In this document: positions 12,500 through 23,044 of the stretch, one piece after another | Position numbering within the stretch: position 1 is the first letter of the stretch | Layout of the letters: each line of letters opens with the position of its first letter | Source of the DNA: Saccharomycopsis fibuligera x Saccharomycopsis cf. fibuligera | Lineage: Eukaryota > Ascomycota > Saccharomycetes > Ascoideales > Saccharomycopsidaceae | Direction: 5' to 3' | DNA length: 64,000 nucleotides | Assembly: GCA_001936135.1 (NCBI GenBank) | Contig: CP012819.1 | Location: 1,955,501 to 2,019,500, forward strand | Translations under genes and position numbers: made by a program | The notes under the pieces: model-generated | What the model was told of the DNA's origin: nothing | What the model saw: the letters and a program-made list of their open reading frames with translations, nothing else | Database searches by the model: none

Positions 12500-13375
12500 T
12501 TAGTCAGAGTAAATACCCCAGTATTTTTCAACTCCGTACTCACCATCAGCTTTCCACAAGTCGTTCAAAGTGGTAAAGACAATAGTAGAGTTACCGGCCT
12601 TTTCAACGATGTCTTTAATGGCAGCTTTTTGGTTAGACTTGGATGGAACGGCCAATTTGTAGGTTTGACCTTTAGATGGCCAGCCGGATTCAGTAACAAA
12701 AACGTTCTTTTTACCATCGCAAGCAGTCCAGACTCTTTGAATTTGAGACAATAACCATTCACCGGCTTGTTCAGCAGAATAACCACCGTCGAAATAAGCA
12801 TGAGCATTAACGGCAATGTAGTCAGAGTGTTCACACAAACCTGGGTTGTTGATAACGGCAATAAAAGTGTCAACAGAGACAACGTCGCCAGAGTAGCCGG
12901 CTTCTTTCAAAGCGCTCTTGGCAGAAGTAACGTACTCGCCAACTTGAGCAACAGTAGCCTGGTTACCGTTAACTAATTCGTTACCGATGCTAACAGTGTG
13001 GACGTCATCCCAGGAACCGTGAGCTTCAATAGCAGATTTGATAGTGCTGATCTCGTCAGAAAGCTTGCTTGGACTGTAGACACCCAAGAAAAGTTTCTGA
13101 GAGTCACCTTTGTGTTTCAAGACATTTGCAACTTGGTCACAGTCGGTGCCGTATAATCTAATGATTTCGTAGTCAGAGACGGTAGCAAGTTCCGATTTGA
13201 TTTGAGACTCACTCTTGCATCCACCATCGTCAGAGTAAGGAGTGTAACAGATACCTTTGGCCAAAGTAGAGGAAGCGTCATCAGAACGTTTGTGTTGATG
13301 GTGGAGGTGGCCAGCTGGAATAGCAGCAGCCAAGGCAACCAGAGCAGATAAAGCGGCGAAATTGGAGAACAACAT
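12500..13375 (-). CDS. GH17 cell wall beta-1,3-glucanase/transglucosylase (SCW/Mp65 family)
   Basis: Secreted glycoside hydrolase family 17 protein of the Scw4/Scw10/Mp65 group, acting on beta-1,3-glucan in the cell wall. The 291-aa product has a signal peptide (about residues 1-20) and a His-rich propeptide ending in a Kex2 dibasic site, K29-R30. The GH17 catalytic domain starts at KGICYTPYSDDGGC. The acid/base lies in VSIGNELVNG (E133) and the nucleophile in VFVTESGWPSKG (E229). The C-terminal GVEKYWGIYSD is typical of the family. It lacks the Ser/Thr-rich spacer of Mp65, so it is a short member. No GPI signal is seen, consistent with a soluble or alkali-labile wall protein. Assignment to one paralogue is not possible by eye. 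Confidence 0.93.
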   Translation of the reverse strand: MLFSNFAALSALVALAAAIPAGHLHHQHKRSDDASSTLAKGICYTPYSDDGGCKSESQIKSELATVSDYEIIRLYGTDCDQVANVLKHKGDSQKLFLGVYSPSKLSDEISTIKSAIEAHGSWDDVHTVSIGNELVNGNQATVAQVGEYVTSAKSALKEAGYSGDVVSVDTFIAVINNPGLCEHSDYIAVNAHAYFDGGYSAEQAGEWLLSQIQRVWTACDGKKNVFVTESGWPSKGQTYKLAVPSKSNQKAAIKDIVEKAGNSTIVFTTLNDLWKADGEYGVEKYWGIYSD

Positions 13376-13559
13376 TATTTTATTTTATCTAGATCTAGGA
13401 AAAACTCTAGTGTGGTCTAATTTATGTATTGAAAAAAGAAGGACAAACAAATTGTAAGTTAAAGAACGGAATGGTTTGTAATTTGCAAGTAAAAAATGAA
13501 TGTGGTTTTAATGAATGAATAGAACTTTTCTCTGCTCACAAACTGTATCAACAATTAGA

Positions 13560-13560
<1 letters not shown>

Positions 13561-13595
<35 letters not shown>
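13561..13595. repeat. poly-A tract (A35)
   Basis: Uninterrupted run of 35 A on the + strand about 190 bp upstream of the GH17 start codon, followed by a short GA repeat. Poly(dA:dT) tracts commonly exclude nucleosomes at yeast promoters. Confidence 0.95.
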
Positions 13596-13598
<3 letters not shown>

Positions 13599-16500
13599 AG
13601 AGAGGAATCTTTAATATTCATCTGGAAAGTGGGAAATGAATTGGTTTAAATCCAGGTTGAAATCCAGGTTGAAAAACAGGCAACTGCGCTTCCCAATCGG
13701 GACAGTCGTCCACTTTCAGTGTTGCAGAACCCTACCGCAAAACATCAACCTTATTTATGATAGTGTCCGCATGGTTGAAAGCCCTCTCCTCTGCTTTAGC
13801 GCTTGATTCCAACCCTCCCCGGTAGTCTGCAATTTGGAAATCCCAGCCAATGTTTGTTTGTTGACAATTTTTATTTGTGTTTGCCTCTTTTTCATAACAT
13901 GCGTATTTTCACTTCACTTGCTTCTTCCGAAGTCAACAACATGTACATACTATTGCTTTATTCTACGCTTAAAGCGATTCCTGTGACATGCTTCGATTAT
14001 TCATTTCTGTTCTTGCCTCACTTGGCAATTATGTTTGCTCCATTTAACGCTTTGCAGCAGCTCGCTAAAGTAGTTGTAATCTGTTCTATACCAAATACGC
14101 CAATTCTTGTCAACACCAAAATAAATGGCTTGCCCTATGGCAAGCATTGATGATCAATGCCTCCTACACATTGAGCTGTTGTTCGAGTACCAGCTCAAGA
14201 GTGATTTCTTAGTTAGTTTTGGGAATCTATTTGTCATTTAATCAGTTTGAGTGCTGGCTTGCTATCAATGATTTGGCCAACCGCACCTCCATACTTACGC
14301 CTGTATTGCTTTCTCCGTGTGTTTGCAACAAACGTCCTTTATCATGTGACTTGGCCCATTGGCCTTCTCTGGAAATTTTCTTTCTAGCGTAAATGTATGG
14401 GAGAAATCGCTGTAGTGAAAATTTTCAGCATATATGCAGTCATCTGCGCATTATGCAGCTACTGTGCACTAATCTAGCATTATTAATTTACTTAATTTGG
14501 TAAGTATTTCATGCAAAAGATCCTGTTACACTTAGTTTTGTCTAGTTAAATACATCTAGCCCGTTATTGTGAAACTATTTCAAGGTCTCCCGCCATCATT
14601 AGCGGCCAGTCTTTACAAATTAAATTAAAATAGGAAGAAAAAAAAAGGAAGACAACAATAGGAAGCAATAGTTGAATAAAGGAAAGAACGTCGTGAGATA
14701 TTGCGATACAGAAACTTTTGTCTGGTCGGGGTGAGCTGGTTTGGGGCCACTGGGGCTTTGGGCCACTGAAAAATTTTCAACACTACAGCTTAGGCTTTGA
14801 TGTATCTCATGAAATTTTTGACCCTTTTTTTTTGTAGTCGAGCTCTCAAACCCTGCGTGAAAAGTCTGGACTTCCATATCACGGCGATCAATAGTTGACA
14901 AGGTGCATACCAAACGCACATGTAGAACAGCAACAGGCAAGAGTTTCTCGAGTGAATAGAAATTGAAACGAACATTGCATATTTAGTATTTTGATGAAAT
15001 CCCAAGAAACATGGTGATAGCATTACGTCGCTTTCCACTTTAAGAAAGATAAACACAAGCATTCGTCTACTTTACTTGTCGCTTCTTGTCCCTGCCTCCT
15101 CGGGGCTCTTCCTGCCAAAATTTAAACGATGACACAGCACAGTGGGGAAAGTTACGCATTGAAACAAGCGATCTGACTTTCGTTTGCGATGCGCTTCCCA
15201 TAGGCCAAACTTTCTATTTAAATACACACCACAATATCTTATTTCCTTACGGATCTACGTCACGAGTATACGCCCCATTTAGTTGATCAGTACCACTCTT
15301 AAAGTTGAACCGTTGGAATTCTAACTTTACGTTTGAGCAACAGTCCAAAAATTCAAGGTTGCTGTGCTTGAAGGGACATTGAGTCGGCAAGTAAAACCCC
15401 ACCATGAGCCTCAAAATATCAACAGGCACAACGCAGGCGAGGAAAACCCAAAAAGTAAAATAATTCAACATAGAGAGAGTGAAACAAACAAATAGTGGGG
15501 CGTTCTGAAAGTTGCTCGAACTTGCAGAAAGTTCTCAACGGGCTAGTAACAATACCAGAAACATTTTCGGAATTTGGCAATTGACTTTGGCCGTTTATAC
15601 TGTTAACACTGTAACGCATGGTAATGATTCATACCCCCTTTGCTTAGTAAGTGGCAGAATGCCTTAGTCAACTCACTCAACGTAAGCAAATTTCATTGTA
15701 TTCTGTTGCATACGTATCTGAAAGCAGCCCACAAGTTGATCGTGTGGTTACTGGTATTGCACATATGAAATATTACCAAAATATAATTTTTTTTCCTTTG
15801 CTTTTACGAATAGCAAACTGTCTGTAGAAATAACGTTTTGGTAGGAAACTTTGCAGTGCTCGCTTTATAGTTGTGACAAAACTCTGACACTTTCAACTGA
15901 AATGGAATAACTTTTTCAAATGTTCACAGACGTTAAATTCCAGACATGACATCAACACATGCCACTATCTTGTCTCACACAAATTCCGAGAAGCGACTTC
16001 ATTCTAGTTTCCCGTGTACAATGTTCCTACAGAACTAATGCCAAGTTTATTAGCCGGCTAGATTGTTATTTCCCTTACACCATTCCCAAGAAAATCAAAC
16101 AATAACCACCAATTATGACATCTATTAATCACAATTGTATTGATGATGTCGAAGTGCCTTTGTCTTAGTGAACAAGGCCGGAAACATACAAGGATTTAAT
16201 GAAATATATGCAACTGTCCATCTTTCGTCTTCAGCATTCAGTAAAACGGGAAACAGCTTCAAAGCTCATGTGTACATACAAACAGTACCTTAATCTTGTT
16301 TGGGCAGCATTTTAACAAATGCGAACAAGGAGAAAACGGCAACCATATAGCTCTTGCTCTATTGATGACTTTATCCCAATCTAAGAATTACAAATTTCCT
16401 ATTTGCGACACATAATTTTCCATTCCTGGAATTTGCAACAGGCACTTCAAAATCATGAAATAGTAAAAGGGCTTGGTATATACTCTCTTCGCTGTTTGCG

Positions 16501-16739
16501 ACAACACCCACTGGTTTTCAGCGTTGATGTTTTCACTCTACTAGTATAATACTCTGATACCTCAGCCAACACCAAAACATTCAGTCAAGGCTAAGAGAGT
16601 CTAATCAACAGCAGCACCTCCTGTCGGGCGAAACAGCGACCACGCATGTTCGACCCGACATTCTGGTTACTCCATAATCTTAAATATGCAAACCTTGGGA
16701 CTAAGAATTTATGGAACTTGCAATTTAAACCGTGCTCGC

Positions 16740-17300
16740 ACCAGCAGCTGTCTGCATAGGATACATAGCTCATCAAGCGCTTTGTTACCTATTGATGATG
16801 TAGAACTTCATTTCCAAAGAATACAGAATGAAGAATACCAAATTGCATTGTACTTGATTAACTCTAATCAAATCTTGGTTTGCTTGGTAAGCTCGAGAGA
16901 GCCTGAATTCCCTTAATCATTTTTGCAATCTCTTGTTGATATTCAGGCGCGACTGATTGATCATTTAATAATACTTACTGTACCCCTGTATTTAACTATC
17001 AAGCCGGTTAGCATCCTGCTTATTATTTGCGTGCAAAATATTCTTCTGCAAGTTCATCGTGCAACGTTTCCAATGCTGTAAAGTTAGTATCAATATCATG
17101 TACAATTACAGCGGGTTCTTCAATCTTTTCAATATTAATGGCCAAAAAACTGCTTCGAATTCATCTTTCCATTTAATGTTTTTTCATCGTTTCTAATTTC
17201 GTCTTCGAAATTCTCTATTTTTCAATGTTGAGCTTCCCATGCTTCTGTAATTACTATGGTCAGCCTCTTCATTCCATGCTTATCTGTAACTCTTTACTTC
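16740..17300. pseudogene. possible decayed coding remnant, family not recognised
   Basis: Short protein-like stretches occur here, for example on the - strand near 17045-17150 (IEEPAVIVHDIDTNFTALE, then an open run to a stop) and on the + strand near 16790-16880 (VELHFQRIQNEEYQIALYLI). They are interrupted and none forms a complete gene. The amino-acid composition looks more like protein than random AT-rich DNA. I do not recognise the family and cannot tell a dead host gene from chance. Confidence 0.25.
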
Positions 17301-17765
17301 ACTAATACCAAATTTAGTGACTATCGTGTGCTTCCCAGCTAATTGAGATAGATCATTTGACGTTCACGATGTTTTATTCAATGTTTAGTTATAAGACTTA
17401 ATCTAAGTCTCTAACAGTAGCACATTTTTTTGATGGTTAATGGGCTTATTTTTTCCCCGCACAAATTTATTCCTTAATAATTATAATGACTGCTCAAAGT
17501 AGGTCAATTTTTAAGATTTATGCAGTTGAAACCATCTGACACATTGTGTGTTGAATTCGCGATTTGTTCGATAAGCTGGTTGATACCATGACTTAGGCAC
17601 CAGATCTGTTAAGATTCAACATTGTGGATTGAATCATTAATATAACAGTTCAAAGCAATGTACGTAACTATTCAGTCACTTTCGCTTTGCTGCTTCACAG
17701 TCATGAGCTCATCGCCTGGAAGTGCCCGAACATATTTCTATTTTTCGCGCTCCAGGATTCTTGAT

Positions 17766-17767
<2 letters not shown>

Positions 17768-17799
<32 letters not shown>
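17768..17799. repeat. poly-T tract
   Basis: About 32 uninterrupted T, roughly 460 bp upstream of the BRE4-like gene. Confidence 0.92.
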
Positions 17800-17802
<3 letters not shown>

Positions 17803-18261
17803 TTTTTCCGGCGGTTAAGATGCTAATGGTGCGCCAGCACGTACAGTGAGATTACCTTTGTTCATTTTAAGTTGTTGTGGTCGAAAAGAATGGGAAACAA
17901 GAAAGGAAGTTGTTTGGTGCTTTCATCTGTTTAAAAAAAAAAAAAATAATAAAATAGTGCAATAGTGCATTTCGGGCGCTTCTTTTATATTGCCAATCGC
18001 GTCACCAGAGGGTGCGAAATATACACCGATATCTGCTTGCAGCATAAAGGCTATCAAATTATTTGCTTTTGGTCATATGAAAAATTATAGGAGCCAGAAC
18101 AAGAAATTTGGAAACTGCAAGTTAGTTGAGCTACAGACAAAAACACTGAAATTCGAAAATCTATTACAACACTTATAACTAAGCACAACTTGCCCTTCGC
18201 AACTACTTGTGCTTTGCTATAATTCAGCCGCACCAATCAAGGCTATGAGCATATCACAGCA

Positions 18262-21200
18262 ATGACTAGCATAAGGTCGCAATCTAACAAACTACTTCAT
18301 CTATGTTCCAAACTGTGTCCCACAAAAGCTGAATGGTTAAGGATTATCAAAGGAGTAATATGTGGGACTATATGTTTCATACTCTGTCTCATCCCAACAG
18401 TTCAGAAAAGACTAGGACACCAACCATCAATGTTGTCACTAGCACCACTTATGGTTCATCCATGCAAAAGATTTGGTTCATTTTTACAGTCAGCGGTGTT
18501 TTGCATGCTTGGGATACTCATTGGCTGCGGATGGGCAATCTTGGGTCGATACTTGGGCAAACTTATACTTGGAAAAGAACTTGTAGATCTTTCTGAAAAA
18601 GTTTTGGTTAAAGAACACTACGACCAATATCAGAAATGTTTAGTCTTGCTATCCATCTTTGAGATGATTATGCTTTTCTTCCATGGGTGGATGAGAGTAG
18701 TGAATCCAAAGCTTTTTGGTTTTGTTTTCCCTTTATTCTTGGCCGTTCATTTTGCATTTCTTGACAGTTTAACCATTGGCTCTCTAGAAACACTTAGAGC
18801 ATATGTCCAGCCGTTTTATTTGGGAATTGCAATCTCATTGCTCTGCAACTTGCTTATCTTACCGGAGTTTGGATCCACATATTTAGGTACGTCCACTCTC
18901 AATGCATTGAATCAACTACACCTAACATTAGATTCATCTGTTCAATTTTTTGTTACATTTCCGGGATCCCGAAAAGGCTATGATGGGGATCAAAAAGAAC
19001 AAACTAGCTATACAAAAAAAACGCCTCTGTTGAAATATTTGCTAGCTCAGCAGAAACAATGGAAAAGGAATATTGTGCAATGCAACGCTGTCCTAAGAGA
19101 ATGCTTATACGAAATTTCATACTCGTATCTCTCGCCAGCTGAACTAAAGTATTTTTTGCACACACTCAATGATATGACCAAGTACTTGATTGCAATCATC
19201 AATGGCTGTCAGTTGGAGTTTTCAATTTTGGGAGATTTTTTACAGGTCAGTGAAAAATCAAATCGGATTTACGAACTGAGTACTGTGCAGCATGAGACTG
19301 AAGATTATGAACAACTAATAACTATGCTTGAAAAAATCAAAGAACCAACTATAAATTTGCACAAACGGTTGAGCGAGACAATCTACTATATCAAGTTGGG
19401 AATATGCGATGCCTTCGATGCAGATATTTCCAAATGCTGCCCGTCAAGTGTTTTTCCTAACAAAAGTGCAGATAGCACAACTAACATTGAAGACTTTGAT
19501 TTCCGAAAACAGAATCAAGAGCTTGCTGAAGCTGTTGTTGAATTTGATGCTACTTGGAGAGAAGCATTACAAGACTTATCAACTAGTAAAAATCTGCAGC
19601 ACATTCAAAACTTATTGTTGCCTAGGGATGAAATTTTTTTGCTTTCTTTATTCATTTTGAATTTTAAAGAAGTTGCAAACAGTATTATCAAGCTCAACAC
19701 GAATACTGTGCTGCTAGTGGAGTTGAAGAAGCAGAGGAAACACAACAAAAATACTTGGTTTGGTGGTAAAACCATATGGATCTCTTTTCTCACAAGCAAA
19801 GATCTGTTTAGGAGCTGGTTAACAAAACCTAAGGACGATATGGGTCAAGTCTCAGAGATGCAGCACTTGCAAGGGAACCAGAATGCAGATATAGGGGACT
19901 TTCTGATGCCCTCATACTCGAGCCAACGACACCGCAGAAACTCTTCGGTTTCAGCTATTCAAAGTACGCATCTAGACTTGACTTCTTCGAACAAGCATAA
20001 AATAGCCTCTCAAATTGTTGAACGCATCGACTACTATGTCTCGCTTCTTTTATTCCATATTTTAAGGTTTGCTCATAATTACCGCCACCATTTGGTTTTT
20101 TCAATTCAGCATGTTGCAGCTTTGATGCTCGCTTCTTTTCCCATGTTTATACCTGAGTCTCGATTATGGTACATTGATATTCGAGGAACCTGGATAGGGT
20201 TTGTATGCATATTGGTCCTTGAGCCATCAATTGGTGACACTTTTTTTGTTTTCTTTCTTCGTGGTGTTGGTATCATTTACGGTGCCACTTTTGGTTATAT
20301 TTCATACGTGGCAGCATATCATCAAAGATACGTGGTTGTCGAGGTTATAGTATGTACAATTGCTTCGATTCCAGGTTATTACTATTTTCTATGTACACCA
20401 TATGTCAAAGGCGCAATTATCGGGCTCGTTTCGTTGTATATTGTCATATTGGCAACAGCTATACCTTCATCCATTGGTGGCAGTATTGCTGTGAATTATG
20501 GAAAGCGGTGTTTAGCGCTATTATATGGAGGTTTACTTGGGCTTATTTCAAACTTGGTTGTCTTTCCTGTTCATGCTAAAGAAGAACTTGCTGCGGAGCT
20601 ATCGTTTGTGTGTGACTGCTGTGGAAGAATGCAGCTACTTTATTCTACCGCTATTGAAGGCGAGCAGTCACTAACACCCATGAGTCCAAAAAACTATAGC
20701 GCATTCATTGATACAGTTTCTCAATGCAAGAAGTCGCTAGCCAGAGCAGAAGCTTTTAATGGGGAAGCGGCAAAAGAATTTAGTTTTAAGGGCGACTTTA
20801 AAGCCAAATCAAAGCTTTATGCAGAGATGATTTTTTTGTTGAATGAGATTGTATCTAGAATGGAAAATATTGTGTTCTTGAGAACTCAATACGGCTCAGA
20901 AATTATTGAAGAACTAAACTTTATCGCGCATCCATATAGGAGACAAGTAGCTGCATCGATAAATAATACTATGATCGCCATTAGAGAAGCTCTTCATAAT
21001 AAAACCCCATTGCCTCAATATTTGCCTAGTGCTAGAAATGCTCAAAAACGGCTAATCACAGTGATTCGAGATTACTTGAAAACAAATGTTTTTTTAGAAA
21101 GCAGAGAAAGTGATAATAAAAATGACTCAGATAGTGAAACTGATGTGCTTCAATTCAACACCGCTCACCAAAGCTTTGGAAAATCCCAACATAGCAAATT

Positions 21201-21882
21201 TATATTGAAAGATAAATTATTAAGTTGGTGTGCTACTACTGCTGCTCTTGAAGAAATAATAGAATATATCGAAGAATTGGTAGAGCTCAGTCGGATCTTA
21301 GTCGGAGTAAGTGAATTCAAATATGGATTTCTAAGCAGATCCATTGGATATGAAGAAAAATTATTGGAAGCGAAACTAAAGGCAGAACATAGAAAATTTG
21401 ACAAACTTACTAAAAAGGAAAAAATAAGCGTATCTAATAGTCAAGTTTCTATTGGGCAGCAAAAAAGAGAGAAGCAGTTGCATAAGCGCACCGGAGATGC
21501 GCCTTTAACTCAAGATGATAATGTCTCTTTGTTGTCTTCCGAATCTGTGGATTCTAACCCTTCATTTGACGATTATGATGTTGATAAGCAAGCTCCTGTG
21601 AAATACACTAGGCCAGAAGAAGATTTGCAGCCAATTCCAACGTACCAATCTGAATATGTCTATAGAGATGATAATGATCTTTTGAGAACAAAAAGTATTG
21701 ATAGTTTCCGTCAAACATCGAGAAATTTTATTACAAGGATCTACTCAATTAAACCGTCGACTTCCAAAGAATATGAGCAGCGAGATTTGAAGTCAAAAGA
21801 AAAAGATGGTATCGAAGAGTTGCCCTTATCTTTGAGAAGGATTATGCTGAAAAAGTATATCAATAGAAGTAAAAAACGATAA
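18262..21882 (+). CDS. BRE4-like polytopic membrane protein (ArAE_2_N / DUF2421)
   Basis: Large (1206 aa) membrane protein of the yeast Bre4 (YDL231C) type, related to aromatic-acid-exporter/FUSC proteins; Bre4 is linked to brefeldin A sensitivity and endocytosis. An N-terminal membrane block (about residues 27-210: LKGVICGTICFILCLIPTV, SAVFCMLGILIGCGWAI, GFVFPLFLAVHFAFLD) is followed by a long helical cytosolic region. A second membrane block (about 600-770: HVAALMLASFPMF, WIGFVCILVLEPSIGDTFFV, GLVSLYIVILATAIP, LLGLISNLVVFPVHA) precedes a DUF2421-like C-terminal region and a charged tail ending RSKKR. This hydrophobic-helical-hydrophobic-helical layout fits the family. The in-frame CTG codons I checked (codons 256, 445, 484, 515, 548) lie outside the membrane helices. 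The transported substrate is unknown. Confidence 0.8.
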   Translation: MTSIRSQSNKLLHLCSKLCPTKAEWLRIIKGVICGTICFILCLIPTVQKRLGHQPSMLSLAPLMVHPCKRFGSFLQSAVFCMLGILIGCGWAILGRYLGKLILGKELVDLSEKVLVKEHYDQYQKCLVLLSIFEMIMLFFHGWMRVVNPKLFGFVFPLFLAVHFAFLDSLTIGSLETLRAYVQPFYLGIAISLLCNLLILPEFGSTYLGTSTLNALNQLHLTLDSSVQFFVTFPGSRKGYDGDQKEQTSYTKKTPLLKYLLAQQKQWKRNIVQCNAVLRECLYEISYSYLSPAELKYFLHTLNDMTKYLIAIINGCQLEFSILGDFLQVSEKSNRIYELSTVQHETEDYEQLITMLEKIKEPTINLHKRLSETIYYIKLGICDAFDADISKCCPSSVFPNKSADSTTNIEDFDFRKQNQELAEAVVEFDATWREALQDLSTSKNLQHIQNLLLPRDEIFLLSLFILNFKEVANSIIKLNTNTVLLVELKKQRKHNKNTWFGGKTIWISFLTSKDLFRSWLTKPKDDMGQVSEMQHLQGNQNADIGDFLMPSYSSQRHRRNSSVSAIQSTHLDLTSSNKHKIASQIVERIDYYVSLLLFHILRFAHNYRHHLVFSIQHVAALMLASFPMFIPESRLWYIDIRGTWIGFVCILVLEPSIGDTFFVFFLRGVGIIYGATFGYISYVAAYHQRYVVVEVIVCTIASIPGYYYFLCTPYVKGAIIGLVSLYIVILATAIPSSIGGSIAVNYGKRCLALLYGGLLGLISNLVVFPVHAKEELAAELSFVCDCCGRMQLLYSTAIEGEQSLTPMSPKNYSAFIDTVSQCKKSLARAEAFNGEAAKEFSFKGDFKAKSKLYAEMIFLLNEIVSRMENIVFLRTQYGSEIIEELNFIAHPYRRQVAASINNTMIAIREALHNKTPLPQYLPSARNAQKRLITVIRDYLKTNVFLESRESDNKNDSDSETDVLQFNTAHQSFGKSQHSKFILKDKLLSWCATTAALEEIIEYIEELVELSRILVGVSEFKYGFLSRSIGYEEKLLEAKLKAEHRKFDKLTKKEKISVSNSQVSIGQQKREKQLHKRTGDAPLTQDDNVSLLSSESVDSNPSFDDYDVDKQAPVKYTRPEEDLQPIPTYQSEYVYRDDNDLLRTKSIDSFRQTSRNFITRIYSIKPSTSKEYEQRDLKSKEKDGIEELPLSLRRIMLKKYINRSKKR

Positions 21883-23044
21883 AAGGTTTTAAGGCTTTTT
21901 TTTTTTTTCTATTTTGATCTTTTAAGTTTTGCACGTCATTATTTTAAAAGCATTGTAATAAAGTGCTTCCAACAATATTGATTTATGACCAATCGTGTAC
22001 GTTCTTTCTCTGATGATTCATGTAATAAACGATTCAATCTTTGCATTCTGTTTTGAAATTTTTTCCTCACCCCTTTTTGCCATACAATATCATCACGTTC
22101 ACTTAAATATATGCTGAACATACATAATACAATAAAAGTAGAGGATTAAGCTTTTGATACCTAATATTTATTGCATTGTAGATCCTCTTTTCTGCAAACC
22201 ATATAAACTGCTGAGCCAATAATAAATCTGTCTTAGTATTTAAAAATCACATATTAACCAGTTGAACGACCTGAATGTTCGGCGGCCTCACTTTTCTTGG
22301 TTTGCATCGTGCGCCGCAGAAGTGTATGGGCGGGGTGTACGTCTCGCTCTTGGCGAAACAAAAAAAAAATAAACTAGGGGTCGCTTTTGGCGCTATTTCA
22401 GGGCCAAGTCTAAAACAACTTTAGCTTGGTGTGGTTCCTAAATTTTAATAAGAATGTATAAGCCGATAAAACACGAGAATGTAAATGAAAACCATAGCGG
22501 TGGACATCGATAGCTATAGCAATGTTCAGCCCTGAAGGCTACCTCTGTATGTACGTGTGCACGTTGTCAATAGCTTGATTGTCTATAGAGCTAACAAACA
22601 AATTAATACATTGATCTCTATTATTAACAACTGCGCAAATTCCACGCAAACAAGACCAAAACAGAGATTGACTGGACTAGATCTAAACATTTTTATTGTT
22701 GTTGTTGCCTGTAGCAGTGCGTCAGCATGCATGAAAAATGTCCGTGTATTAAATCTGTAGCATCGAGGAATAGCGTGGTTTTAACCGGGCAGCTGTCAAA
22801 GAGCCGTCACAATACTGATCTTTTTGATATGGAGAAAGAAATTAGTAATGTAAAATTTTTCCATGGAAACCTTCAGTGGGTGTAAATTAAATATGCTTTT
22901 ATTTATATTTAAACTAAATTGATTACCTTTGAGGACTTTCTTTGTAATTTATTGTCTATTGATAAATAACATTTCCTTTCAGCTAGCAATCAAACACTTT
23001 TGAGTGGCATTACTGAGCAAAAAAATAGTAATAGCCAAGTTCAG
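21883..23044. other. intergenic region, BRE4-like gene to ferric reductase
   Basis: Holds the BRE4-like 3' flank, a possible 60-codon - strand gene (21939-22121, listed separately) and the ferric reductase promoter. The promoter has GC-rich islands around 22270-22400 (including GGGCGGGGTG) in otherwise AT-rich DNA. A TTTCAG at 22976-22981 resembles an acceptor but has no branch site, so I do not call a leader intron. Confidence 0.45.
21939..22121 (-). CDS. possible small basic protein, 60 aa
   Basis: A 60-codon frame with an ATG (MFSIYLSERDDIVWQKG...) encoding a strongly basic, helix-prone peptide (KKFQNRMQRLNRLLH, then EKERTRLVINQYCW). It lies 57 bp downstream of and convergent with the BRE4-like gene. 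Its - strand upstream region has an A/T-rich promoter-like stretch. I do not recognise it. Composition supports coding, but the size alone does not, and it could be 3'-UTR antisense noise. Confidence 0.35.
   Translation of the reverse strand: MFSIYLSERDDIVWQKGVRKKFQNRMQRLNRLLHESSEKERTRLVINQYCWKHFITMLLK

Larger units (their letters stand above)
13376..18261. other. 4.9 kb intergenic gap (GH17 gene to BRE4-like gene)
   Basis: Divergent promoter region between a - strand and a + strand gene, unusually long for yeast. It contains an A35 tract at 13561-13595, a direct repeat of AATCCAGGTTGA at about 13646-13672 and a T32 tract at 17768-17799. At 16.7-17.3 kb there are short stretches that look like decayed coding sequence. 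No intact gene, tRNA or ncRNA is recognisable. Confidence 0.5.

Noticed and set aside
13803-14150. 115-codon + strand frame in the large gap
   Set aside because: It lacks an ATG at its start, has no domain-like features and lies in low-information AT-rich sequence.
22976-23044. TTTCAG as a leader intron acceptor for the ferric reductase gene
   Set aside because: No CTAAC-type branch site and no convincing donor upstream.
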